A DNA stretch of 24,974 bases from Campylobacterota bacterium (GCA_003561815.1 PWVP01000196.1:1-24974), one strand, 5' to 3'; positions 14,397 to 21,534 are shown, numbered from the stretch's first letter. Notes: generated from the letters alone by a model not told the origin. Program-made: numbers and translations.

Positions 14397-15761
14397 TTAC
14401 CGAATCAGATCCAGCCCCAAAATCAATCCACCGCGTAAAACCGTGAACCGCTCTGGCGAACGGGCGCGAATCGCCGACTGAAACTCCGCTAAGGAGCCCA
14501 CATCTTTTTGATCGACTGAGACCACCACATCACCGGCTCTAAAACCGCTCCGATCGGCGCGACTACCCGGCTCCACATCGCTAATCACCGCGCCGCGGGT
14601 GATCTCATTGAGCGCGAGTCGCTGCTGCCACTCGCGGGTGAGCGACTCCAGGATAAGCCCGTGGTGATAGAGGGTGCGCGCACTGCGTGTGGCCAGCCCC
14701 TCAAGTGCGCCAACACGGACAGTCGCCTCGCGGATGCGCTTCTCCCGCAGATAGAGAAGCGCGATCTCGCGATTGGCCACCAGCGTGGAGAGGATCCGCT
14801 CAAAGGAGAGCAGATTGTCCACAATCACATCATCGGCCATAATCACCAGATCGCCACGGCGCAGCCCCGCTTCATAGGCGGGGGAGTTGGGCTTGACAGC
14901 GGTGATGAGTACCCCCTCATCCCGCCCGAAGTAGCTCTTCATCTCCGTGCTCAGATCCGCGACCGCAATCCCCAGCCACGCCTCTTTCACGCTGCCCGAT
15001 CGCTCCAGGCGGTAGGCGATGTCGCGTACCTGATCCACCGGCAGAAAGAACCCTCCACTCTCCTGAGGGCGCGAACCGCGCAGCCGGATCGGCATCCCGG
15101 CCATCTGGCCCTGTGCGTTGACCACCAGGCCGCCGATATTGCCGCCATGCACGAAGAGATCGCTCTGGAGCATCCGAAGCTCCCCGGGAGGACGCAGCCC
15201 GGTGGTGGAGACCACCCCCATCGAGATGACCGGCTCCAGACCAAAGGGGTTGCCGATCGCAAAGAGCAGATCCCCCGCCTTAAGCGCCTCCGGTTTGGCA
15301 AACTCCACGGCCGCCAAGGGGGGCTCATCCTCCAGGATAATCCTCAAAACCGCCAGATCCGCACTGCTATCCACCCCCAAAACCCGTGCATCGTAAAGCC
15401 CCTCTCGATCGGGCACCTGCACCTGAAGCGTTTTACGATCGCCTATGAAGTGCGCACTGGTGGCAATCAGCCCCTTCGGGTCAATCACCACACCCGAACC
15501 GAGCGATCGGCGCAGCTTCTGACTGGTCAGACCCAGCTGGGGAAACTGCAGATAGGGGCGAAACCAGGGATCATCGATAAACGGACTGGCCGCTCCGGCT
15601 CGATCATCGGGCGTGAGCAGATAGACCACCGATGCCGAGAGATCCTCGAGCATGGGAGAGAGGGCATGGGGTATGGGCGTGGGTAGGCGCTCAATGCGAT
15701 CGGCATAGAGTCCACCCGTAAGCAGCAGACAGAGAAGAAGGGGCGCTATGCCTGACCGCAT
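14397..15761 (-). CDS. Exported HtrA/DegP-like protein with two PDZ domains, catalytic serine replaced by isoleucine
   Basis: The protein has 454 residues. Residues 1-20 are a Sec signal peptide (LLLCLLLTGGLYA), so it is periplasmic. A trypsin-fold domain (about 40-250) keeps His104 (IATSAHFIG) and Asp135 (VDSSADLAVLRI) of the triad. The nucleophile motif, GNSGG in HtrA proteases, reads HGGNIGG, so the serine position is Ile209 (codon ATC, bases 15135-15137). Two PDZ domains follow (about 265-350, with GVLITAVKPNSPAYEAGLRRGD; and about 365-450, with GAVISDVEPGSRADRSGFRAGD). It is therefore predicted to be a non-proteolytic chaperone or scaffold. The gene overlaps the upstream GGDEF-EAL gene by 16 bases. 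The ORF is otherwise intact, which argues against simple decay. Confidence 0.9.
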   Translation of the reverse strand: MRSGIAPLLLCLLLTGGLYADRIERLPTPIPHALSPMLEDLSASVVYLLTPDDRAGAASPFIDDPWFRPYLQFPQLGLTSQKLRRSLGSGVVIDPKGLIATSAHFIGDRKTLQVQVPDREGLYDARVLGVDSSADLAVLRIILEDEPPLAAVEFAKPEALKAGDLLFAIGNPFGLEPVISMGVVSTTGLRPPGELRMLQSDLFVHGGNIGGLVVNAQGQMAGMPIRLRGSRPQESGGFFLPVDQVRDIAYRLERSGSVKEAWLGIAVADLSTEMKSYFGRDEGVLITAVKPNSPAYEAGLRRGDLVIMADDVIVDNLLSFERILSTLVANREIALLYLREKRIREATVRVGALEGLATRSARTLYHHGLILESLTREWQQRLALNEITRGAVISDVEPGSRADRSGFRAGDVVVSVDQKDVGSLAEFQSAIRARSPERFTVLRGGLILGLDLIR

Positions 15762-17080
15762 TGCGCCTCATTGATGACAGGGGCGGGGCGGCCCACATGG
15801 TACCCCTGTGCATAATCGACACCCAACTCTTTGATCATGGCGTAACTTTCCGGTGAACTCACAAACTCCGCCACACTCTTTGCACCGATGCTTCGGGCAA
15901 AGAGGGCGATATTTCGCACAATCATCTCGCTGCGCTTATCCTCGGTAATATTGCGAATAAAGCAGCCATCGATCTTGATAAAGTCCAGATCGATACTCAG
16001 AAGCCGGGCGAAGTTGGAGTGCTCCGCGCCGAAATCGTCCGCTGCAATCAAAAAGCCCATCTGTTTGAGTCGCGCCAGCTGACCAGTCTGTGCGCTCGCC
16101 TGTGAAGCGGTCATCGACTCCACAATCTCCAGCGTCACCCGCCCCGGTTCAATACGGTGCTTTTTAAGGCGGTAGGCCAGCATCTCCTCCAGATAGCCTT
16201 CTTGTAGATCACTATCGGTAATATTGATAGAAAAATGAATGGCTGAGCCCTCAAAATAGGCAAAACTTTTTGAGATGATGTTTTTGGTGATGGCTGTCAG
16301 GATGCCGGAGATGCGCGCCGCCTCGAGAAAAATATAAGGGTCGATCCACTTACCCGCCTCATCGCGCATACGCGCAAGGCACTCATAGCGCACCACCTCT
16401 TGTGTGTGAACATCCACGATGGGCTGAAACCAGGGGTGGAGCGCCTCGTTCTCCACCGCCTGACGCACCCTGGGGATCCAGTGGAGGTTGTTCTCCTGCA
16501 TCTTGTGAATATCCAGCGTGTCGCAGTAGGTGCAGTAGCGGTTGCGCCCCTGCGACTGCGCCTGACTCAGGGCTGCCAGCGCATTGGAGAGTAGGCGGCT
16601 GAGCCCATCCCCCTGGGCGATACCGACGGTAAAGCCTATCTTAATCTCAATCTCATCGTAGTAGATGTGGCTCAGGGCGCAGAAGCTATTAATCTGCCGG
16701 GCAAGCTCCTCCGCCCGCTTGGCGCTTGCGTTGTCCAGCACCACCGCAAACTCATCGCCGGCAAAGCGGTAGAGCGCAGCACTTTGGGGGGTGTTTAACC
16801 GAATAATCTCCGCCGCCTGAATCAGAACATAGTCCCCTAGCTCAGGGCCGTAGACACTGTTAATCAGGCCGAAATTGTCCAGATCGACCAGCAGTAGCGA
16901 CTTCTCGCCGGGGCGTTTGAGGTGTTCGAGTAGGCGATTTCGGTTGGGAAGCTGGGTGAGTTGATCGAGATAGGGGAGCTCTTGCAAGACCGCATCTTTC
17001 TCTTCCAGCTGAAGCCGCAGCTCGTCGATGCGGGTCACAAGAACCGCTGAGGGATCCTGATCTGCTTGATAAAAACCCAT
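15746..17080 (-). CDS. GGDEF-EAL cyclic di-GMP protein, cytosolic
   Basis: This 444-residue protein has no transmembrane segment. A short N-terminal coiled coil (about 12-33) precedes a GGDEF domain (about 37-185, starting YLDQLTQLPNRNRLLE), whose signature is AGDEF (residues 107-111); no RxxD inhibitory site was seen. An EAL domain (about 205-435) has ECLAR in place of EALLR (Glu233 retained), SINIT, LEIVES, ADDFGAEHSNF, FIKIDGCFI, VAEFV and YAQGYHVGRP, so the main metal and catalytic residues look intact. Phosphodiesterase activity is more likely than cyclase activity. There is no sensor domain. Its start follows a 48-base gap containing a GATGAA/TTCATC inverted repeat, and its end overlaps the HtrA-like gene. 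Confidence 0.92.
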   Translation of the reverse strand: MGFYQADQDPSAVLVTRIDELRLQLEEKDAVLQELPYLDQLTQLPNRNRLLEHLKRPGEKSLLLVDLDNFGLINSVYGPELGDYVLIQAAEIIRLNTPQSAALYRFAGDEFAVVLDNASAKRAEELARQINSFCALSHIYYDEIEIKIGFTVGIAQGDGLSRLLSNALAALSQAQSQGRNRYCTYCDTLDIHKMQENNLHWIPRVRQAVENEALHPWFQPIVDVHTQEVVRYECLARMRDEAGKWIDPYIFLEAARISGILTAITKNIISKSFAYFEGSAIHFSINITDSDLQEGYLEEMLAYRLKKHRIEPGRVTLEIVESMTASQASAQTGQLARLKQMGFLIAADDFGAEHSNFARLLSIDLDFIKIDGCFIRNITEDKRSEMIVRNIALFARSIGAKSVAEFVSSPESYAMIKELGVDYAQGYHVGRPAPVINEAQCGQA

Positions 17081-17093
17081 TGTCTACCCCCCA

Positions 17094-17113
17094 GATGAAA
17101 CATTTGCTTCATC
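17094..17113 (-). promoter_or_regulatory. Inverted repeat in the leader of the GGDEF-EAL gene
   Basis: GATGAA (17094-17099) and TTCATC (17108-17113) form a perfect 6-bp inverted repeat around 8 bases, 13 bases before the start codon on the minus strand and just upstream of a GGGGGG ribosome site. It could be an operator or an RNA hairpin. No protein is known to me to bind it. Confidence 0.3.
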
Positions 17114-17128
17114 GTATCACTTTGTAGC

Positions 17129-17374
17129 TTAGGGGTTCTCCAGCTCGAAGGCGACCTGTTCGGCGGCACGATTAAGGCGGCGGTTCTCATCCTCAAGCAC
17201 ACGGAGCGTACTCTGCTGCCGCTCTATCTGCAGACTGTTGAGGTAGATACTGTTGGCAATGTAGATCTTTGGCAGGAAAAAGAGCAGGCCGATCGCCATC
17301 ACCACCAAAACCGGAACCACCAGCCGATCGATGCCGCGACCGGCGCTCTCATCTAGCAGCTCTTTAGGATCCAT
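17129..17374 (-). CDS. Small bitopic membrane protein with coiled coil, FtsL-like by position
   Basis: This 81-residue protein has a short acidic cytoplasmic N-terminus (MDPKELLDESAGRGIDR), a single transmembrane helix (about residues 18-40: LVVPVLVVMAIGLLFFL) and a periplasmic heptad-rich segment (SLQIERQQSTLRVLEDENRRLN). That architecture, directly after rsmH, is that of FtsL, the divisome partner of FtsB and FtsQ, but sequence alone does not prove it. The ATG at 17374 is used because AAGGAG lies 5 bases upstream; an in-frame codon 13 residues earlier lacks support. It overlaps the rsmH end by 11 bases. C. jejuni has a comparable small membrane protein after its rsmH (Cj0692c/Cj0693c, from memory). 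Confidence 0.85.
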   Translation of the reverse strand: MDPKELLDESAGRGIDRLVVPVLVVMAIGLLFFLPKIYIANSIYLNSLQIERQQSTLRVLEDENRRLNRAAEQVAFELENP

Positions 17375-18287
17375 CCGCACTCCTTGTGAATTGAAACCCC
17401 CGCAGTTTAGCACTGCGGCTGCGGGGATTTTGGGCTATCTCCTGATCGGTGGCGACAAGTGGTTTTTTAGTCAGTAGTTTACCCTTCGCCCGATCGCCCC
17501 CGCACTCACAGCGCCAGCTCTGCGGTGGGCAGATGCAGCGCTGCGCCCAGAGACGAAAGCGATCCTTAATCAGGCGATCCTCAAGCGAGTGAAAAGCGAT
17601 CACCCCCACCTTCAGCCCCGGCCTGGCCAGCTTCTCCAGTGCATCTAAAAGCCGCTCAATCTCGCCGAGCTCATCGTTCACCTCGATACGAACCGCCTGA
17701 AAGATCCGTGTCGCCGGGTGGATGCGCCCTCGCTTAAAGTGGGCCTCCACCAGGCCAGAGAGCGCCTTGGCGCTAAAGAAGGGGCGATGACGCGCAATCA
17801 AAGCGGCCATCTTTTTAGCCTGGGGCTCCTCGCCATAGAGCCCAAAGATGTGGGCCAGCTCCGCCTCGCTGTAGTGGTTGATCACATCGGCTGCACTCTT
17901 GGGGCGGTGGCTATCCATGCGCATATCCAGCACCGGCGAGTCAAAACCAAAGCCGCGATCGGCATCATCCAGCTGCAAAGAGGAGACCCCCAGATCGGCC
18001 AAAACCGCCACCAAAGGCTCTCTTAAGAGGGTGGGTAGCACCTCTGAAAAGGCGCCGCGTCGCAGCTGCACACGATCGCCAAAATCAGCCAGATGCTCCT
18101 GGCAGTAGGCGATGGCGACGGGGTCTTGATCGATGCCGATGTAGCGTATCTGGCTAAAGCGCTCCAGCAGTGCGCGGGCATGGCCCCCATAGCCGGCGGT
18201 GCAGTCGACCACCACCCCCTCACCCAGAGGTTCAAAGAGCGCCAATACCGGCTCTTTTAAGACCGGGATATGGGGGGCGCTACTCAT
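17364..18287 (-). CDS. rsmH: 16S rRNA m4C1402 methyltransferase
   Basis: RsmH (MraW) N4-methylates C1402 of 16S rRNA using S-adenosylmethionine. The product has 307 residues: HIPVLKEPVL at the N-terminus, the SAM motif VVDCTAGYGGHARALLE, LADLGVSSLQLDDADRGFGFD, the substrate domain RIFQAVRIEVNDELGEIE, and the C-terminal AFHSLEDRLIK, all standard. A CxC/C pattern (CICPPQSWRCECGG) is present near residue 265. The ATG at 18287 overlaps the preceding stop as ATGA and places HIPVLKEP at residue 6, as in homologues; a GTG 24 bases earlier is less likely. In most bacteria this gene opens the dcw cluster; here only the FtsL-like gene follows. Confidence 0.96.
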   Translation of the reverse strand: MSSAPHIPVLKEPVLALFEPLGEGVVVDCTAGYGGHARALLERFSQIRYIGIDQDPVAIAYCQEHLADFGDRVQLRRGAFSEVLPTLLREPLVAVLADLGVSSLQLDDADRGFGFDSPVLDMRMDSHRPKSAADVINHYSEAELAHIFGLYGEEPQAKKMAALIARHRPFFSAKALSGLVEAHFKRGRIHPATRIFQAVRIEVNDELGEIERLLDALEKLARPGLKVGVIAFHSLEDRLIKDRFRLWAQRCICPPQSWRCECGGDRAKGKLLTKKPLVATDQEIAQNPRSRSAKLRGFQFTRSADGS

Positions 18288-18928
18288 CCAAGAAAGGAGC
18301 GGATCAGCCACTCCATCGCCCTAAAGAGGGGGATTCTCAGATCGGTCATCAAAATGACAATCAGCACCACAAAGCCCCACATCCCTACCCGCTCAAAGAA
18401 GCGGCCAATCCCGTCATAACCCAAAGCGGAGGCGAGATGGGCCAGTGCGTTAGAGCCATCCAGCGGCGGGATGGGTAGCAGGTTAAAGACTGCCAGCACC
18501 ACATTCCAGAGCACCAGATAAAGAAGCAGCATCTGAACAAAGGAGTCCGGCTGCGCCATGCCGATCAGCTGAGCGGCCAAAAAGGCGAGCAGGAGATTGT
18601 AGAAGATGCCCGCCAGCGCCACCACCACCATCGCCATATGGCCACGGTTTTGGAGGACGCGCCAGACATTGATCGGCACCGGCTTGGCCCAGCCGAAGAG
18701 AAACGGCGCACCGCTTAAAAGCAGCATCCCCGGCACGGCAATGGTACCGATCGGATCGATATGGCGAATCGGATTGATACTCAGCCGCCCCGCATCCCGA
18801 GCGGTGGTATCCCCATAAAAGAGCGCAGCACGACCGTGCATGATCTCATGGCCGATAATCGCCACCATCAGTGCGGCAATCATCGCCAGAATCTTTAGCA
18901 GATCAAAGCCCGCCAGGATCTCACTCAT
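18284..18928 (-). CDS. M50 site-2-protease family membrane metalloprotease
   Basis: This polytopic intramembrane zinc protease has 214 residues. The HExxH motif is GHEIMHG (His27, Glu28, His31) in the first transmembrane helix. The third zinc ligand motif, NLLPIPPLDG (Asp157), lies in a later helix, and about five or six hydrophobic segments are present. No PDZ or CBS domain exists, so it is the minimal soluble-domain-free type common in Campylobacterota and archaea, not RseP. Substrates are unknown. It sits in an ATGA-coupled chain between lepB and rsmH, which places it with another membrane protease that acts on exported proteins. Confidence 0.92.
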   Translation of the reverse strand: MSEILAGFDLLKILAMIAALMVAIIGHEIMHGRAALFYGDTTARDAGRLSINPIRHIDPIGTIAVPGMLLLSGAPFLFGWAKPVPINVWRVLQNRGHMAMVVVALAGIFYNLLLAFLAAQLIGMAQPDSFVQMLLLYLVLWNVVLAVFNLLPIPPLDGSNALAHLASALGYDGIGRFFERVGMWGFVVLIVILMTDLRIPLFRAMEWLIRSFLG

Positions 18929-19800
18929 CGAAGCAGTCGCTCCAGCCCCCGCATCCCCTGACCGATCCGATCCCAGCGGATCTTAAAGCGTTGGCGCTCC
19001 CATTTCGCCTCACAAGCACTGCTGAAGGGGTCCAGATCGCCGCACACCGCCTCGATCGCCTCGTAGTCTGTCAAGAAGATGCCCCGATTGGCCACCTCCT
19101 CATAGCTGCGCGAATCCCAGCTAAAGTAGATAAACCACGGCTTACCCACGATGTATTTGTAGGGTACGCTCCCCCAAAAGCGGCTGTCATTGGAGTGATC
19201 GCGGTTATCCCCCACCATAAAAAACTGATCCTCAGGCACCCGCAGGGGGCCGAAATTGGAGGTCTCCGGCGGCAAAATCCCCTGCTCGCGCGCCCGGTAG
19301 TCATAGCGAACGCCCGGATGCTTATGCAGGTAGGGATCTTTTACCCAAAGCTCACCGTTAATGGTGACAATCTGCTCTTTAGGGAAGTTTTGGCGGATGT
19401 AGGTATCGCCCTCATGGGGACGAAGATAGAGGCTATCGCCCCGCCCCATCACCCCATCGCCTCCGACGGCGACATTGCGTTTGACATAGTGGATCTTGGG
19501 CGCATGGGGAAAGCGAAAGACCACAATCTCCCCGCGCAGCGGCCTGGAGCCCTCTTTGAGATGGCCATTACCAAAGATATCGGGCAGAAGCGGAATCTCT
19601 ACCCACGGAAGATGGGGGATCGGCACACCGTAGGTGAACTTCTTCACCAGCAGATAGTCCCCCTCATGAAGCGTGTTTTTCATCGATCCCGAGGGGATCA
19701 CAAAGGCCTGCGCCAGAAAAAAGATAATCATCAGAACAATGATAATCGTACCGGTCCAGCTATTGGAGAAGCGATAGAGGCGCTCTAGGGTCTTTTTCAT
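18925..19800 (-). CDS. lepB: Signal peptidase I
   Basis: LepB cleaves signal peptides from Sec and Tat substrates at the outer face of the inner membrane. The 291-residue protein has an N-terminal transmembrane segment (about 17-35), box B IPSGSMKNTL with the nucleophile Ser39, box D RGEIVVFRFP followed by HYVKRNVAVGGD with the general base Lys107, and box E VGDNRDHSNDSRFWG. The insert between boxes D and E is long, as in other members of the phylum. It overlaps folD upstream and the M50 protease downstream, each by four bases (ATGA), so the three are probably cotranscribed. Confidence 0.96.
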   Translation of the reverse strand: MKKTLERLYRFSNSWTGTIIIVLMIIFFLAQAFVIPSGSMKNTLHEGDYLLVKKFTYGVPIPHLPWVEIPLLPDIFGNGHLKEGSRPLRGEIVVFRFPHAPKIHYVKRNVAVGGDGVMGRGDSLYLRPHEGDTYIRQNFPKEQIVTINGELWVKDPYLHKHPGVRYDYRAREQGILPPETSNFGPLRVPEDQFFMVGDNRDHSNDSRFWGSVPYKYIVGKPWFIYFSWDSRSYEEVANRGIFLTDYEAIEAVCGDLDPFSSACEAKWERQRFKIRWDRIGQGMRGLERLLR

Positions 19801-20657
19801 GCGTCGGGCTTTGTGACGAAGTTACGCGCCGCGGCCAGTGTGTTCTGCAGCAGCATGGCGATGGTCATGGGGCCCACACCGCCTGGAACCGGCGTGATCG
19901 CACTGCATTTGGGCGCCACCGCCTCATAGTCCACATCGCCAACGAGGCGACCATCCTCCAGACGATTGATACCGATATCGATCACCACGGCCCCCTCTCT
20001 AATCATATCCGCTGTAATCAGCCCCGGCTTACCCACACCCACCAGCACGATATCGGCCTTTTGGGTGTGCTCGGCCAGATCGCGGGTGAAGATGTGGCAG
20101 ATATCCACCGTCGCCCCGGCATTCAGCAGCAGAGCGGCCATCGGCTTGCCGACGATATTGCTCGCTCCTACCACAACGGCATCTTTTCCCTTCGGGTCGA
20201 TGTCATATTCCTCCAAAAGCCGCATCACCCCCAGCGGCGTACAGGGGGCGAAGGTCTCCAGCCCCGCAAAGAGCTTGCCGAAATTAAAGGGGTGAAACCC
20301 ATCGACATCCTTGCTCGGCGCAATCCGATCGATGAGATCGAGTGTATCCATGTGCCCAGGCAGCGGCAGCTGCACCAGCAGACCGTGGAGATTGGGGTTG
20401 TCATTGATCATCTCCACCGTCTGACGAATCCGATCGTGGGGGGTATCCTCGGGAAATTTATGCACCACCGAGTAGACCCCTGCCCGCTTACAGGCGCTCT
20501 CTTTCATCTTCACATAGGCGTGACTGGCCGGATCGTCGCCCACCAGAACCACCGCAAGCCCCGGTACCACCGCATGGGCCGCCTTAAACGCCTCTATCTC
20601 ATCTGCTAAGCGCTCTGTTATTGTCGCCGCTAGGGCCTTGCCGTCAAGCAGTCTCAT
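19797..20657 (-). CDS. folD: Bifunctional methylenetetrahydrofolate dehydrogenase/cyclohydrolase
   Basis: FolD interconverts 5,10-methylene-, 5,10-methenyl- and 10-formyl-tetrahydrofolate with NADP, feeding purine and formyl-Met synthesis. The 286 residues contain VGDDPASHAYVKMKESACK with the catalytic Tyr48 and Lys52, LHGLLVQLPLP, SKDVDGFHPFN, the dinucleotide motif VVGASNIVGKPMA and the C-terminal TPVPGGVGPMTIAML. The ATG at 20657 is the only sensible start; its ribosome site is weak. A TACAAT on the minus strand (20693-20698) is a plausible -10. It opens the folD-lepB-M50-rsmH chain. Confidence 0.97.
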   Translation of the reverse strand: MRLLDGKALAATITERLADEIEAFKAAHAVVPGLAVVLVGDDPASHAYVKMKESACKRAGVYSVVHKFPEDTPHDRIRQTVEMINDNPNLHGLLVQLPLPGHMDTLDLIDRIAPSKDVDGFHPFNFGKLFAGLETFAPCTPLGVMRLLEEYDIDPKGKDAVVVGASNIVGKPMAALLLNAGATVDICHIFTRDLAEHTQKADIVLVGVGKPGLITADMIREGAVVIDIGINRLEDGRLVGDVDYEAVAPKCSAITPVPGGVGPMTIAMLLQNTLAAARNFVTKPDA

Positions 20658-20692
20658 TGATGGTGCTGTCCATTAGTTGGGATTAAGGGGGC

Positions 20693-20698
20693 ATTGTA
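20693..20698 (-). promoter_or_regulatory. Candidate -10 for folD
   Basis: TACAAT read on the minus strand (GCTACAAT in context) lies 35 bases before the folD ATG in the 103-base divergent gap at 20658-20760. No clear -35 is present. Confidence 0.4.
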
Positions 20699-20726
20699 GC
20701 AAAGCCCCACTGAACGGCGAGCGTGC

Positions 20727-20732
20727 TAAAAT
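20727..20732 (+). promoter_or_regulatory. Candidate -10 for the small c-type cytochrome
   Basis: TAAAAT (GCTAAAAT in context) lies 28 bases before the ATG at 20761, leaving a short leader with AAGGAG. It is back to back with the folD candidate. No clear -35 is present. Confidence 0.4.
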
Positions 20733-20760
20733 GGCCCAAACCAAACCAAGGAGAGCGTGG

Positions 20761-21078
20761 ATGATCCGAGCGCTTTTGGCGACCGCTCTGGTGGCGGCCA
20801 GTCTGCAGGGGTCGTTTCTCAAACCGGCCGAGCACGGTGAGATGATCTATCACGAGACCCGCATCGTCGCCTGTGCGGCCTGTCACGGCACAAGAGCGCA
20901 GGGGCAGATTATCGCCCACTATCTCGACGGCAACCAGTCGCGCACCCTCTATGCACCCCCTCTGGAGGGGCTCTCGCTTGAAGCGATCACGCGCGGTCTG
21001 GCACGCCACGAGCTGGCGCCACGCTATCATCTGAGCGATCAGGAGATCGAAAACCTCTCACGCTATCTCGCACGCTAA
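20761..21078 (+). CDS. Small periplasmic monohaem c-type cytochrome
   Basis: This 105-residue protein has a Sec signal peptide (MIRALLATALVAASLQ) and one haem-binding CAACH near residue 40 of the precursor. The C-terminal helix LSDQEIENLSRYLAR is that of class I cytochrome c. No methionine occurs anywhere after CAACH, so the usual distal Met ligand is absent; His residues (in GLARHELAPRYHLS) are candidates. The ATG at 20761 has AAGGAG about 8 bases upstream, whereas in-frame codons further upstream lack both a ribosome site and signal-peptide logic. The partner and redox role are unknown. The stop overlaps the opposing MORN gene stop by four bases. Confidence 0.9.
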   Translation: MIRALLATALVAASLQGSFLKPAEHGEMIYHETRIVACAACHGTRAQGQIIAHYLDGNQSRTLYAPPLEGLSLEAITRGLARHELAPRYHLSDQEIENLSRYLAR

Positions 21079-21506
21079 TCCTCAGGCGTAAAGTGGCGCC
21101 GGGTGCCATCGGGGTACTGGAGCACCCCCTCATGAAAGTGCCCCTCGTCAAACTCTCCGGTATAGATCGCCCCATCGGGCCAGCGGTACTCACCGTAGCC
21201 GTGAAACGCCCCCTCCTCAAAAGAGCCGCTATAGCTTCGGCCATCCTCGCTTGTGAGCACCCCCTCGCCGTGAAAGTGGCCCTGCTGAAAGCTCCCCTCA
21301 TAGTGGATACCGCCAGGATGGGCATAGACCCCCTGACCGGAGGGGTGACCCTGCTGAAAGCTCCCCTCATAGGTGGCCCCGCTCTCATAGCGCATCTGCC
21401 CCTGCCCCTCCTGGCAATCCCCCTGAACACACTCGCCCGGCCCTAAAGCCCAGAGCGCACCGGTGAGCCCACCTAAAAGCATCAAACCAACCCAAACACG
21501 CAACAC
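21075..21506 (-). CDS. Exported MORN-repeat protein
   Basis: This 143-residue product starts at GTG 21506, where AAGGAGG lies five bases upstream. An earlier in-frame GTG at 21560 would reach into pdxA and lacks a ribosome site. Residues 1-20 (LRVWVGLMLLGGLTGALWA) form a signal peptide or anchor. The rest is about four and a half MORN repeats with a 23-residue period (YEGSFQQGHPSGQGVY, YEGSFQQGHFHGEGVL, YSGSFEEGAFHGYGEY, YTGEFDEGHFHEGVLQ), forming a beta-hairpin stack. Bacterial MORN proteins are poorly understood; lipid contact or protein scaffolding is suggested for some. It lies 28 bases downstream of pdxA on the same strand. No catalytic residues are apparent. Confidence 0.87.
   Translation of the reverse strand: MLRVWVGLMLLGGLTGALWALGPGECVQGDCQEGQGQMRYESGATYEGSFQQGHPSGQGVYAHPGGIHYEGSFQQGHFHGEGVLTSEDGRSYSGSFEEGAFHGYGEYRWPDGAIYTGEFDEGHFHEGVLQYPDGTRRHFTPED
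21280..21372 (-). repeat. Direct DNA repeat inside the MORN gene
   Basis: A 24-base segment at 21280-21303 recurs exactly at 21349-21372, an offset of 69 bases (23 codons, one MORN unit). It encodes the shared YEGSFQQG core. Two neighbouring units therefore look recently duplicated or homogenised, while the outer units have diverged. Confidence 0.85.
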
Positions 21507-21534
21507 GCCATCCTCCTTAAGCAAAGTGCGGCCA

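Noticed and set aside
14661..15686. A 341-codon open frame on the plus strand opposite the HtrA-like gene.
   Set aside because: The product is rich in H, Q, R and G with no domain, as expected of an antisense shadow. The minus strand encodes signal peptide, trypsin fold and PDZ domains.
18871..19788. A 305-codon open frame on the plus strand opposite lepB.
   Set aside because: The LepB motifs on the minus strand are complete. The opposite frame shows no conserved motif or start signal.
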